Source of the DNA: Mycolicibacterium peregrinum
GTDB taxonomy: Bacteria; Actinomycetota; Actinomycetes; Mycobacteriales; Mycobacteriaceae
DNA: 64,000 nt
Direction: 5' to 3'
NCBI RefSeq assembly: GCF_002102345.1
Contig: NZ_LQPP01000011.1
Coordinates: 1 to 64,000 of the forward strand
The translations under genes were made by a program, and so were the position numbers. Shown one piece after another: positions 32,618-41,459 of the stretch; within the stretch, counting starts at the first letter, position 1; each line of letters begins with the position of its first letter. Below the pieces are notes generated by a model. It saw nothing but the letters and a program-made list of their open reading frames with translations. It was not told where the DNA came from and ran no database searches.

Positions 32618-33846
32618 GTTACTGCACCGTCGATCTTGAACTGGATCAGTTCGACCTCGGAGAAGCCCAGCGCGCGAAGTACTTCGTCGGTGTGCTCTGC
32701 GAACTGCGGTGCCCGGGTCAGCTCGGCCGGGCTTTCGTCGAACTGTACTGGGTTGGCTACCAGCTCACGCGGTACACCATCACTGTCAATGATCTGCGCA
32801 ATCAACCCATTCGCGCGTAGCGACGGATCCTGGCCGACCTCCCATGAGTTCTGCACTGCGGCCCACTGACCTTCGCCACGCGACAGTATGTCCAACCAGT
32901 CGGCGTATGGTCGCCCCGCCACTACGGTGGCGACGATGCCGGCCGCCTCGCCCGCGTTGGTCATCAGCTTCTCGACCGTGTCGAAGCGTTCGTCGACGGC
33001 CAGGTCCTCTCGTCCGATCAACGAACAGAACTCGGGCCAGTAGCGACCCGGCTGTAGCATCGCGAATTCCAGCCAACGGTCGTCGGAAGTCCGGTAGGCA
33101 CCGATCAAAGGGTTGGTCGCGGATCCGTGCTTCGGCGGCTCGGGTGCAGGCAGTGGTCCCTGTGCCATCAACGCCAGGTTCACCGAGAACTGCGTCGCCC
33201 ACGCACCGACACCCAGCAATGAGACATCGACGACGGAGGGATCGCCCGTGATCGAGCGGGAGTACAGGGCTGCCGCGATTCCGCCGGCGATCGTCATGCC
33301 ACCCATCGAGTCGCCGTAGGCACCCGCGGGCATCCTGGCCATCTGTTCTGCGGTCGGCGCAGTGACCCCGGCCGCACTGCCCCCGCGCGCCCAGAAGGCA
33401 GTGCTGTCGTAGCCGCCTTTGTCTGTCTCGGGTCCGCGCTGGCCGAATCCGCTGCCGCGGACGTAGATGATGTCCCTATTGATCGCTCGCACGTCTTCCA
33501 GTTCAATTCCCAAGCGGTGCCGTGCATCCGGCAAAAAGTTGGTGACGAAGACGTCGCTGGAGCGGACCAGGCTTTCGAACACTGGCCGGCACGCCGGGTT
33601 GTCCAGCGCCAGGCCAACGCTGCGCTTGCCGCGGTTCGGACCTTCCATGATGGGGAAGTACGACGACCCTTGGCTCGTCACGTCCAAACCCAACAGACGC
33701 ACCAGTCCGCGTTGGGCGTCACCGCGCTCGGCATGCTCCACCTTGATGACGTCGGCGCCCCAGTCCGCCAGAACAGCGCCTGCTGCCGGCACGAACGTGA
33801 ACTGGGCGACCTCGAGGATCCGGACGCCCTCCATCGGTCGGCTCAT
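32614..33846 (-). CDS. CaiB/BaiF family III CoA-transferase
   Basis: 410 residues from the ATG at 33846 (MSRPMEGVRILEVAQF). The N-terminal CoA-binding region VLADWGADVIKVEHAERGD and the probable catalytic aspartate in DKGGYDSTAFWARGG are present. These enzymes transfer CoA between acyl-CoA and a free acid by a mixed-anhydride mechanism. It has a close paralogue at 46006 with the same C-terminal TRAPxFAEHTDEVLRxLG. It lies 5 bp after the P450 and overlaps the ligase, inside the AveC-like operon. Confidence 0.92.
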   Translation of the reverse strand: MSRPMEGVRILEVAQFTFVPAAGAVLADWGADVIKVEHAERGDAQRGLVRLLGLDVTSQGSSYFPIMEGPNRGKRSVGLALDNPACRPVFESLVRSSDVFVTNFLPDARHRLGIELEDVRAINRDIIYVRGSGFGQRGPETDKGGYDSTAFWARGGSAAGVTAPTAEQMARMPAGAYGDSMGGMTIAGGIAAALYSRSITGDPSVVDVSLLGVGAWATQFSVNLALMAQGPLPAPEPPKHGSATNPLIGAYRTSDDRWLEFAMLQPGRYWPEFCSLIGREDLAVDERFDTVEKLMTNAGEAAGIVATVVAGRPYADWLDILSRGEGQWAAVQNSWEVGQDPSLRANGLIAQIIDSDGVPRELVANPVQFDESPAELTRAPQFAEHTDEVLRALGFSEVELIQFKIDGAVT

Positions 33847-33851
33847 GGCGG

Positions 33852-35048
33852 CTATGTTTCCCAGTGCAGCGGTAGCGATTGCAGGCCAATCTGCCCGCCG
33901 TTCTCGTACAGCGCGACATCCGGGTCCAGTCGGTAGTGCGGGATACGTTTGTGCCACTCCTCCATGGCGATCCGCAATTCGCGGCGAGCCAAATGTGACC
34001 CTAGGCAACGGTGTGGTCCCGCGCCGAAAGCGATGTGGTTGTTCGGTGTGCGCGTGATATCGACGGAGGCGGCGTTGGCGAACGCTGTGTCGTCTCGGGT
34101 GGCGGCATTGATGGGGAGATTGACCATATCGCCGGCTTTCATCGGGCAGCCCTGCACGGTGGTGTCCACGGTGACGCGGCGCGCCGAGGTCACGATGGCG
34201 TAGACCCGCAAGAATTCCTCGATTGCGGTCGGAATGGTTTCGGGTGCGTCGACAATGAGTTGCCTGTCGGCGGGATTGTCGGCCAGGTGCCAGAAGATCC
34301 AGCCGAGTGTCGAAGTGACGGTATCGAGGCCGGCCATGAACATCAGCAGGCAGAATGACAACAGGTCGGCATCGTTGACGGGGCTGTCATCGATCTCGTA
34401 TTGCAGTGCCCTACTGACGATGTCGTCGCGTGGGTCGGCGCGCCGTTGGTCGATCACAGTGGTGAAGCGATCCATGACCGCGACCATGGCGCCAGCTGCG
34501 TTGTCGCGTCCCGCCTGATCCTGCGGACTGTGCAGGATGGCAGTCTCCCAGCGCAGGAACTGGTCGAGTTCGTCGGCGGGTAGGCCCATCAACTCGAGAA
34601 AAATGGTTGTGGGGAACTGTGCCGCGAACTCTGCAATGAAGTCGCATGAACCCTTGCCGGCAACGGCATCGACGCATTCGATCGCTCGGGCTCGGACGGT
34701 GTCGTCGAGGCGGGTGATCGCGTTGGGAGCGAACAGTGGCCCGAGTTGGCGACGCCACTGGCGGTGTTCGTCACCGTCGAGCATTTCGGGAATCCATTTG
34801 TATTGGGGATCGGGGTCCAGCGCGGTGACAACGCTGCTGGAAAAGGTATGCGGGTCCTGCATGACCTGCAGGATTCCTTCGTAGTTCACGATCTCCCAGA
34901 AGCCAGGTCCGAAATCGTTGTGATACCACGGAGATCGGGACCTGAGCTCGTCGTAGGTGGCAAAATGCGCGCACGCTGGCTGCACGGCGGTGTAATCGAA
35001 ATTCAGTGAGGTGTGCGGTTGTTCGGTCTGGCCCTCAGACGTGGTCAT
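33852..35048 (-). CDS. Cytochrome P450
   Basis: 398 residues, complete. The I-helix motif is MFMAGLDTVTSTLG, ExxR is in IEEFLRVYAIV, and the heme loop is FGAGPHRCLGSHLARRE with Cys348. The N-terminal WYHNDFGPGFWEIVNYEGIL resembles P450s of terpene/steroid-oxidising mycobacterial families. The ATG at 35048 has AGGAGG ~12 nt upstream. It sits between an SDR and a CoA-transferase in the same operon, consistent with oxidising a methyl or ring carbon to alcohol, aldehyde or acid before CoA activation (inference). Confidence 0.95.
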   Translation of the reverse strand: MTTSEGQTEQPHTSLNFDYTAVQPACAHFATYDELRSRSPWYHNDFGPGFWEIVNYEGILQVMQDPHTFSSSVVTALDPDPQYKWIPEMLDGDEHRQWRRQLGPLFAPNAITRLDDTVRARAIECVDAVAGKGSCDFIAEFAAQFPTTIFLELMGLPADELDQFLRWETAILHSPQDQAGRDNAAGAMVAVMDRFTTVIDQRRADPRDDIVSRALQYEIDDSPVNDADLLSFCLLMFMAGLDTVTSTLGWIFWHLADNPADRQLIVDAPETIPTAIEEFLRVYAIVTSARRVTVDTTVQGCPMKAGDMVNLPINAATRDDTAFANAASVDITRTPNNHIAFGAGPHRCLGSHLARRELRIAMEEWHKRIPHYRLDPDVALYENGGQIGLQSLPLHWET

Positions 35049-35105
35049 CGGAGATCTGCCTCCTGAGTGGTGGATGTGCTTGCGCTCAATTGGTGTGGGT
35101 GTGCT

Positions 35106-35924
35106 CTAGCCGAACAGGCTGGTGTCGGGGGCGCCGCCGTCGACGGCTATGCGCTGTCCGGTGATGTACTCCCCGTCCTGAGAGGCGAGAAATGCGATGA
35201 CTCCGGCGACATCTGGGGGCCGACAGGTCCGGCCGAAAGGATAGGACGGTTCGAGTTCGGCGATCGAGGCTCCCGCCGCAGCAGCGACGAGCCTTTCCCC
35301 CATGTCTGTGGCCACCAGGCCGGGGGCGACGACGTTGACCCGAATGCCGTACTGGCGCTCCTCGCGGGCCAACGTGAGTGCTGCAGCCTCCAGTGCGCTC
35401 TTCGCCAGGGTGTACGCCGCAGCACCTTTGGCGAACTCGCGGGTTATGGTGCTCGATATCGCGATCACGTCAGCACGACCGGTCGAGCGGAGCTGTGGCA
35501 GAGCGGCCCGTATCAGAGCCAGAGGGCCGAGCAGGTGCACATCGAGCAACCGCTGGTATTCCGCGCGGTCGGTATCGGCGATGCTGGTTCCGCGCGACGC
35601 CGTGCCGGCGTTGCTGACCAGCAAGTCGAGCGTGCCCATATCGTCGCTGATCGCTGAAAGCATTGGTAATACGGCACGTTCGTCGATGACCGAGCCCAAA
35701 TAGGCTTGGGCTCGCCCGCCGGTCGAAGTGATTTCGTCAACCACGCTGCGGGCAGCCCCGGCGTCTTTGCGGTAGTTCACGGCCACTGCTGCGCCGTCGC
35801 GAGCCAGCCGCAGGGCGATGCCACGGCCCACCCCGCGGGAACCTCCGGTGACGAGGGCGACCCGGCCCGTCAGTGGCTTGGCCACGCCGTGGACCGGCGG
35901 TCGCGCCTCAGTCACCTCGGCCAC
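35106..35924 (-). CDS. SDR-family oxidoreductase
   Basis: 272-residue classical short-chain dehydrogenase. It has TGGSRGVGRGIALRLARDG (cofactor loop, with following Arg/Lys favouring NADP), LLVSNAGTASRG, the catalytic Ser in IAISSTITRE and Tyr-x3-Lys in AYTLAKSALEA, and the C-terminal YITGQRIAVDGGAP. It starts at a GTG that overlaps the preceding 48-codon membrane-peptide gene by 13 bp. It probably oxidises the alcohol made by the P450 or an upstream hydroxy intermediate. Confidence 0.92.
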   Translation of the reverse strand: MAEVTEARPPVHGVAKPLTGRVALVTGGSRGVGRGIALRLARDGAAVAVNYRKDAGAARSVVDEITSTGGRAQAYLGSVIDERAVLPMLSAISDDMGTLDLLVSNAGTASRGTSIADTDRAEYQRLLDVHLLGPLALIRAALPQLRSTGRADVIAISSTITREFAKGAAAYTLAKSALEAAALTLAREERQYGIRVNVVAPGLVATDMGERLVAAAAGASIAELEPSYPFGRTCRPPDVAGVIAFLASQDGEYITGQRIAVDGGAPDTSLFG

Positions 35925-36058
35925 GAGTAGACCACCACGAATAGTATTGCCATCAGGCCATAGCAGGTCAGCAGGATGTACAGTGTTTCGCGACGTAGCC
36001 CTTCGCGGGTTCTCGGAGGCTGCATGAGGGCTTGGAGGCGGTCGTCATCGGGGGTCAT
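35912..36058 (-). CDS. Small single-span membrane protein (48 aa)
   Basis: A 48-codon frame from ATG 36058 sits between the AveC-like gene (stop 36077) and the SDR, which it overlaps by 13 bp. The N-terminus is polar (MTPDDDRLQALMQPPRTREG, then LRRE), followed by one transmembrane helix LYILLTCYGLMAILFVVVYS and a short WPR tail. Tight packing in the operon and the polar/TM layout argue for a real gene. It could be a partner of the polytopic AveC-like protein. No homologue recognised. Confidence 0.65.
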   Translation of the reverse strand: MTPDDDRLQALMQPPRTREGLRRETLYILLTCYGLMAILFVVVYSWPR

Positions 36059-36076
36059 GAGTGTTGTCCTATCTCG

Positions 36077-37015
36077 TCAGGGAACGTAGATACTGTGGCT
36101 GCCGCTGGCCACGCGCATGATGAGCAGCGGCAACACGGTCATTGCGAAGAACGAGACCTGGAAGATCACGAACCAGGACCCGAATCGGGCAAGTTCGAAC
36201 TTCCATCGCGGGATGGTGACCTCGTAGTCCAGGAATGCGTCGAACTCAGCGGTGCGATCGACCCTTGCGGCAGTACGTTGGTCGGCGACCAAGGTTGACG
36301 CGCTGGCAGTGTTCTGAGGGTCGCGCGGTGCCGCGGTCGCCGGTACCGGTGGTTTCGGCCGGGTGAACCGTTGCAGCCCGAGGAAGCGTTCGAAGTGGTT
36401 CAGCGTCCGGATCGGTGGCTTTCCGGCCCAGTAGGCGATCAGGTTGGGCCAGAATGTCATCAGGCCGATCGTCCATAGCAGGGTGAATTTTCTGCCGTTG
36501 GCGAATTCGAGGTGGGGCCCGATGCCTGGGTCGTAGACCCACCAGCCCATCGCTGCGGCGGTGGCTTCGACCAGGAAATCCCACACGTAGTTCACCGGTA
36601 TAGCCAGTACCGCAATGGCTTTGAGAAGGGACCAGCCGTAGCGATCGACCAGGAACTGGCCGATCTTCAGGACTATCCAGGCATGCACGGTCCAGTAGCA
36701 GGCGTAGGCAAACGGCATGAACAACGGATCGTTGGGGGTTTTGAGGGGCAGCCAGTCCAGTAGGTGGTGCTGGGCGAAGGTTGGGCTGTAGATCAGCTGC
36801 TGACCCCAATCTCCCACTGTCTCCATCCAATACACCAACATGCTGTTGGTCAGGAACAGGAAGCCCCAGGTGAGGCGTCGTCGGCGCACGGTGTCGATCA
36901 CGGCGAGCAGCACGACCAAGCCGCCGAGGATGGGGATGACCCAGTTGAAGAACCAGACACCGCTCGGGTGGAGCAGCGCCGGCGGTGTGGGCGGCGCAGT
37001 GAGTGCAAACGTCAT
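36077..37015 (-). CDS. Polytopic membrane protein, AveC (spirocyclase)-like
   Basis: 312 residues from the ATG at 37015, with GGAGG upstream. About six transmembrane segments: near residues 22-42 (WVIPILGGLVVLLAVI), 52-68, 98-118 (YACYWTVHAWIVLKIG), 133-152, 183-203 and a C-terminal one near 285-305 (FVIFQVSFFAMTVLPLL). Aromatic-rich loops contain YWMETVGDWGQQL and GWWVYDPGIGPHLEF. From overall pattern I recognise it as the AveC family, whose namesake acts in spiroketal formation of avermectin. The actinobacterial relatives near P450s have no known reaction. It is the first gene of the seven-gene operon. Confidence 0.6.
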   Translation of the reverse strand: MTFALTAPPTPPALLHPSGVWFFNWVIPILGGLVVLLAVIDTVRRRRLTWGFLFLTNSMLVYWMETVGDWGQQLIYSPTFAQHHLLDWLPLKTPNDPLFMPFAYACYWTVHAWIVLKIGQFLVDRYGWSLLKAIAVLAIPVNYVWDFLVEATAAAMGWWVYDPGIGPHLEFANGRKFTLLWTIGLMTFWPNLIAYWAGKPPIRTLNHFERFLGLQRFTRPKPPVPATAAPRDPQNTASASTLVADQRTAARVDRTAEFDAFLDYEVTIPRWKFELARFGSWFVIFQVSFFAMTVLPLLIMRVASGSHSIYVP

Positions 37016-37091
37016 CGTTCCTCCATCGGTCAGCACAGGGCGATTGGGGTCACATCACGCTAGGAGGGTGACGTGGGCCATAGCCATGTGT

Positions 37092-37109
37092 AACATACAG
37101 CTGTATGTT
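37092..37109. promoter_or_regulatory. Perfect 18-bp palindrome, candidate operator
   Basis: AACATACAGCTGTATGTT lies 77 bp upstream of the AveC-like gene and 150 bp before the divergent crotonase at 37259. It is a good TetR-type site for the regulator at the end of the operon. Confidence 0.75.
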
Positions 37110-37258
37110 TTTGAGAGTCAATGGGTGCCGAGGCGATGTTTCAGTGGGTCAAACATGTTGCAGGAAGGGATAACCGGGGTGCGAGTACCGATCTACGGCG
37201 CATGCAGGCCCGCTGACGTCGCCGTCCAGGCGGCATCAGTAGCGCCGACGGCTGCGCT

Positions 37259-38092
37259 GTGAGCGCTGTCGGGCCACCGGCAGGATCCGCGCCGGAGGTG
37301 GTGCTGTCACGCCCGCGTGCCGGGTTGATCCTGATCGAATTGAATCGGCCGCACCGCTTGAACGCCCTGACTGCAACGATGGTCGAGTCGCTGCATCAAG
37401 CGTTGGCTGAGGCCGGCGCGGACCTACAGTGTCGAGTCGTCGTTCTCAGTGGCGTCGGGCGGGGGTTTTGCGCTGGCCTTGACCTCAATGGGTACGGGCA
37501 GTTGCGACACGACCCCAATAGCGGAGATGTCCAGGCGAAGTTGTCGGTGCAGCGTCATATCGCATCGCTGGTTCAACGCATCAGGGCGCTTCCGCAGCCG
37601 GTGATCGCTTCAGTCAACGGAGCCGCGGCCGGGGGTGGACTGGCCTTGGTGTGCGCCTGCGATGTGCGGCTGGCTTCGGTAAACGCTGAATTCGCGGTGT
37701 CGTTTATCCGGGTCGGATTCTCGGGCTGCGATATCGGAACGTCATGGATGCTGCCGAGGCTGGTGGGGGCCGGTCGGGCCCATGAGCTGATGCTGACTGG
37801 TCGAAGGTTTGACGCGGCGGAAGCGCTGCGGATTGGCTTGGTCTCGGACGTTGTGACCGCGGTAGATCTTCCCGACCGGGTCTCCGGCACCGTCGACGCA
37901 CTGCTGGCCGCGCCACCGTTGTCGTTGGCACTGACCAAACAGGCGATGTGGCTGTCGCTGGAAATCCCGTCTTTGGACGCAGCGATCGAACTGGAGAACC
38001 GGCAGCAGGTGCTGACTGCGCTGACCCAGGATCAGGCTGAAGCGATGACTGCGTTTCGCGATGGCCGTAAACCGAAGTATTCCAATCGATGA
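37259..38092 (+). CDS. Crotonase-family enoyl-CoA hydratase/isomerase
   Basis: 277 residues from a GTG start without a clear ribosome-binding site. Oxyanion-hole segments are GFCAGLDLNGYG and NGAAAGGGLALVCACDVRLA. The second active-site stretch reads FIRVGFSGCDIGTSWMLPRL, with Asp in the place typical of dienoyl-CoA isomerase-like members, and the first Glu is replaced by Leu (GGLAL). Double-bond isomerisation is therefore more likely than hydration. The stop overlaps the start of the APH-like kinase as ATGA, so the two are translated together. Confidence 0.85.
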   Translation: MSAVGPPAGSAPEVVLSRPRAGLILIELNRPHRLNALTATMVESLHQALAEAGADLQCRVVVLSGVGRGFCAGLDLNGYGQLRHDPNSGDVQAKLSVQRHIASLVQRIRALPQPVIASVNGAAAGGGLALVCACDVRLASVNAEFAVSFIRVGFSGCDIGTSWMLPRLVGAGRAHELMLTGRRFDAAEALRIGLVSDVVTAVDLPDRVSGTVDALLAAPPLSLALTKQAMWLSLEIPSLDAAIELENRQQVLTALTQDQAEAMTAFRDGRKPKYSNR

Positions 38093-39516
38093 CACGGATG
38101 AATCAGACGGGCGGTCGGAAAACGATGACGATGGCGACGCACCAGGACAACGCCTCCACCCTCAGCAGCGACATGCTTGCCTGGGTGGAAGACGTTGTCG
38201 GCGCGACTGTCACCGCGGTGGACAGGCGCCCCGGCGGAGGTCGGCGCGAAGCCTGGTTCGTCGACGTCGCGTGTGCCGACGGGTCCACGCTCGAACTGTT
38301 TCTTCGTTACGACCGCACGGACCCGTCCGCGTCCGGTGATCCGTTCACCCTCCGTCGTGAGGCGGCGTTCTTTTCTGCCATGGCCGGCAGCGCCGTGCCG
38401 GTGCCGCACATCTATGCCGTTCATCCTGTCGAGCAGGCGATCCTCTCCGACCGGGTCGCGGGGGAGGCATGGTTCTCCCGGCTCAAAGATCCCGATGAGC
38501 GAGTTGTGGTAGCGACGGACTTCATGCGGATCCTGGCCGCACTGCATGGCCTGGACCCCGAAAGGCTTCAGTTGGATTCGGAGCGGGGTCCGGGGACGTT
38601 GCCGGAGTTCGTCGCAGCCGAAATCGACCGGTGGGAAGCGTTTTACCGCACCAGCGAGGCGGCGCCCGACCCGCTCATCGAGGTCGGCTTCGCATGGCTG
38701 AAAGCCAACATACCCGCTGCACAAGGGCCGGTGGTCATCGTGCACGGGGACGCCGGGCCGGGAAACTTCTTGTACAGCGGCGGGCGGGTGTGTGCGGTGC
38801 TGGACTGGGAGTTGGCCCACCTCGGTGATCCCCATGACGACTTGGCATGGGTCAGCGTCCGCGCCGTGCAGGAGCCGTTCACCGACCTGGTCGACCGATT
38901 CGACGACTACGCGCGGTTCAGCGGCAGGCCGGTGGACATCTCCCGGGTGCGGTACTACCGGGTGTTCGCCGAGCTGAGGATCCTGGTGCTCAGCCACCGC
39001 ACGATCGGTCACACCGACCCGCTCGGGGAAGTCGGAAACGCCTTGATCTACACCGCATTACATCGTCGGTTGTTCGGTGAGGCAATGGCTGACGTGCTGC
39101 GGATCGGCCTGCACCAGCCGGCCGACCTCGACGCGCCGAGCACGCCACGTGCATGGTGGTATGACGCCGCACTCACGCAGATCGGTCAGATCATCGTTCC
39201 CCGTAGCACGGATCCGTTCGTGATCCTGCGGAGCAAAGGTGTTGCCCGGATGGTGAAGTATCTGCGCGAAATGGACCGGCTCGGCGGCGCGGCTGAGGCG
39301 GCCGATCTCGACGACCTGACCGATCTGTTGGGCGCCCGACCGGTGTCGGTGGCCGAGGGCGTCGCTGCGGTCCTCGACCGCTTCGGTTCGGGCGCAATCG
39401 ATGTCAACGATGTGGTGCGGGTGCTGCACCGGCAGACACTTCGGGAGATGCAGATCTTGCGACCGGCGATGGGCGTGCTCGCCGAACGCATGTTTGATCC
39501 GCTGGAACGGTCATGA
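38089..39516 (+). CDS. APH-like phosphotransferase family protein
   Basis: 475 residues, ~130 longer than the kinase at 41589. The kinase core has the N-lobe LELFLRYDRT, VVIVHGDAGPGNFLYSGG with HxDxxxxN, and CAVLDWELAHLGDPHDDLA with the metal Asp. After the kinase domain (~residue 330) a ~140-residue helical C-terminus (VARMVKYLREMDRLGG, then QTLREMQILRPAMGVLAERM) resembles nothing I can name. Members of this group commonly lie beside acyl-CoA genes and are related to the kinase domain of ACAD10/11. Coupling to a crotonase supports an acyl-CoA substrate. Confidence 0.82.
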   Translation: MTRMNQTGGRKTMTMATHQDNASTLSSDMLAWVEDVVGATVTAVDRRPGGGRREAWFVDVACADGSTLELFLRYDRTDPSASGDPFTLRREAAFFSAMAGSAVPVPHIYAVHPVEQAILSDRVAGEAWFSRLKDPDERVVVATDFMRILAALHGLDPERLQLDSERGPGTLPEFVAAEIDRWEAFYRTSEAAPDPLIEVGFAWLKANIPAAQGPVVIVHGDAGPGNFLYSGGRVCAVLDWELAHLGDPHDDLAWVSVRAVQEPFTDLVDRFDDYARFSGRPVDISRVRYYRVFAELRILVLSHRTIGHTDPLGEVGNALIYTALHRRLFGEAMADVLRIGLHQPADLDAPSTPRAWWYDAALTQIGQIIVPRSTDPFVILRSKGVARMVKYLREMDRLGGAAEAADLDDLTDLLGARPVSVAEGVAAVLDRFGSGAIDVNDVVRVLHRQTLREMQILRPAMGVLAERMFDPLERS

Positions 39517-39625
39517 GCCGCTTCCTCGCCCGACGTGCATGCAGTCCGCAGCGATTGGGCGGAATAGCCAACGCAATCAACAGTTTCCGTGGATCGTCCC
39601 CGGCACAGATGGGAAGGGCAGTGCA

Positions 39626-40438
39626 ATGGTGCAATATCTCGCAGTCTCGGATGAAGATCTCGCGCAGCGTGTATGCGCGGCGCTCGAGGCGGACGGAGTG
39701 GCCGTCGTCGAGGATGCGATCGGCCCCGACATGATCGCGCGGGCCAAAACGGCCCTGGAACGTGGAGCCCGCGAGGACGAGGCCCACGGTTTTCAGGTCC
39801 GCGGATCCGCCTATGACCCTGATGACCTCAACATTCGCGTACGGAATTTGCCCGGCAAAGATGCGGTGTTCCGGGAGATGCTCGAGCTGCCGGCGCTGCG
39901 GGCAGCGGTCACCGGATGGCTCGGCCACAGTGTCCGGTTGTCGAATTTCACGTCCAACACGACGTTGCCCGGCGCGGGCGCCATGGCGTTGCACGCCGAC
40001 CAGAACCCCATCCCGGCTCCGTGGCCGCCCTACCCGTGCACCCTGAATGTGGCCTTCGCGATCGATGCCTTCACTCCAGACAACGCCACTCGCTACATGC
40101 CCGGAACGCACCGTGAGAGTGGCCCCCCGGCCTGGGAGGGCACGCATCCCGACGCGATCCCATTATGTGGGCCGGCGGGGTCAATGATCTTCATGGAGGG
40201 CCGGATCCACCACCAAACCGGCCGCAACACCGGCACGGCACCGCGCTCAGGCGCGTTCGCCTTCTTCGCCCGCTCCTTCCTGGCTCCGCAATTCGAATGG
40301 CACCGCGGCATACCGCAGGACATGCGCGCCACCCTGAGCCCGTGGCTACGCGAGATCCTGGGTTTCGGGCAGTCCGGTGGCACTGCCAACTTCATCCCGG
40401 AGGATGCCACCGCTGCCGCGGCCCCGGTGCAGCGATGA
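39626..40438 (+). CDS. PhyH-family Fe(II)/2-oxoglutarate-type dioxygenase
   Basis: 270 residues from the ATG at 39626, with GGGAAGGG upstream; the frame is open further upstream but not protein-like. The iron site is predicted as the His-x-Asp of ALHADQNPIPAP and the distal His of IHHQTGRNTG, with the nearby Arg for 2-oxoglutarate. FTPDNATRYMPGTHRESGP is the conserved PhyH segment. It probably hydroxylates an acyl-CoA or terpenoid intermediate. It is the third gene of the rightward operon starting at 37259. Confidence 0.85.
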   Translation: MVQYLAVSDEDLAQRVCAALEADGVAVVEDAIGPDMIARAKTALERGAREDEAHGFQVRGSAYDPDDLNIRVRNLPGKDAVFREMLELPALRAAVTGWLGHSVRLSNFTSNTTLPGAGAMALHADQNPIPAPWPPYPCTLNVAFAIDAFTPDNATRYMPGTHRESGPPAWEGTHPDAIPLCGPAGSMIFMEGRIHHQTGRNTGTAPRSGAFAFFARSFLAPQFEWHRGIPQDMRATLSPWLREILGFGQSGGTANFIPEDATAAAAPVQR

Positions 40439-40496
40439 CCGCCAGACCCACGTGTCCTCGACGTCGAGGCGAACCCGCCCCAATGAGGAGCTGAAT

Positions 40497-41459
40497 GTGA
40501 ACCTGCACGCCATCCCCGTCCCCGCTGTGCCCGGCTCCGAGGACTTTGCGCCATCCGATGACGGCCTCCATGAATCCGGCAGCGAGTTCTATTTCAATGA
40601 GACTTACTGGTTTTCGTTCTTCGCACCCGAACGCGGCCTCGGCGGATGGCTCTACTCGGGCATCCGGCCCAATGCCGGAGTAACCACCGGCGGCTGCTGG
40701 ATCTGGGACTCCAGCGGCACCGATCCGTGGGAGATCCCTTTCTTCGAACAGTTCAACTGGCTGAAACCGCCGACGTCATCCGACGCTCACCAGCTCGTGT
40801 TGCCCAACGGAAACACCGTCACCACCGCCGAACCTGGGCAGGCATACGATCTGGTCTTTGACGACCGCGACCGTCTGGAAGCGCGCCTGCGGTTCACCGG
40901 TACTGAACGCCCGGTTCCGCTGCGCCCGGGCACACCGCCCTATCCCAAGGCATCGCACTTTGACCAAACCGGACATGTCGGCGGCCACCTGCTCTTAGAT
41001 GGTCAGCGCATAGACATCGATTGCTACGCCATGCGGGACCGGTCATGGGGACCGCGCCGGGAGCGCGGCTACCGACCGATGGCCTACACCTGGCTTGCCG
41101 ATGCACACACCTCGTTGCTGACCTATGCCACACCCGATGAAGGCCGCGACGGGACTGACTCGGTCTATGCAGGCTATCTACGTCGTAACGGTGCAGTCGG
41201 CTACCTTGTGTCGGGTGTCCGGCAGGTTCGTCGAGACCCGCGCAAGCACTGGATCACCGACATTTCGATAGACGTCATCGATGGCGACGGGCGCCCCTTC
41301 AGCGCACATGGCAGGGCAGTCAGCAGAATGATTTTGCCGACCGCCACGAGCGTGTGCGTCAATTCGCTGATGGCATTCACGGTGGACGGCACGATAATCC
41401 ATGGCGAGGACCAGGACGTGTGGCCGATGAACGCATGGCGCACGATGCCCGGGACATAG
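40497..41459 (+). CDS. CrtC/hydroxyneurosporene synthase-like (lipocalin-type) protein
   Basis: 320 residues from a GTG with GAGGAG 6 nt upstream. The pattern of beta-rich repeats with ESGSEFYFNETYWFSFF, GGWLYSGIRPNAG, HVGGHLLLDGQRIDIDCYAM and RDRSWGPRRERG matches the family of CrtC-like proteins (DUF7064/7065 region). In these the DRSWGxR segment is conserved and a hydratase or isomerase function on isoprenoids is known only for CrtC itself. No signal peptide. It lies 58 bp after PhyH and ends the rightward operon. Function here is unknown. Confidence 0.6.
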   Translation: MNLHAIPVPAVPGSEDFAPSDDGLHESGSEFYFNETYWFSFFAPERGLGGWLYSGIRPNAGVTTGGCWIWDSSGTDPWEIPFFEQFNWLKPPTSSDAHQLVLPNGNTVTTAEPGQAYDLVFDDRDRLEARLRFTGTERPVPLRPGTPPYPKASHFDQTGHVGGHLLLDGQRIDIDCYAMRDRSWGPRRERGYRPMAYTWLADAHTSLLTYATPDEGRDGTDSVYAGYLRRNGAVGYLVSGVRQVRRDPRKHWITDISIDVIDGDGRPFSAHGRAVSRMILPTATSVCVNSLMAFTVDGTIIHGEDQDVWPMNAWRTMPGT

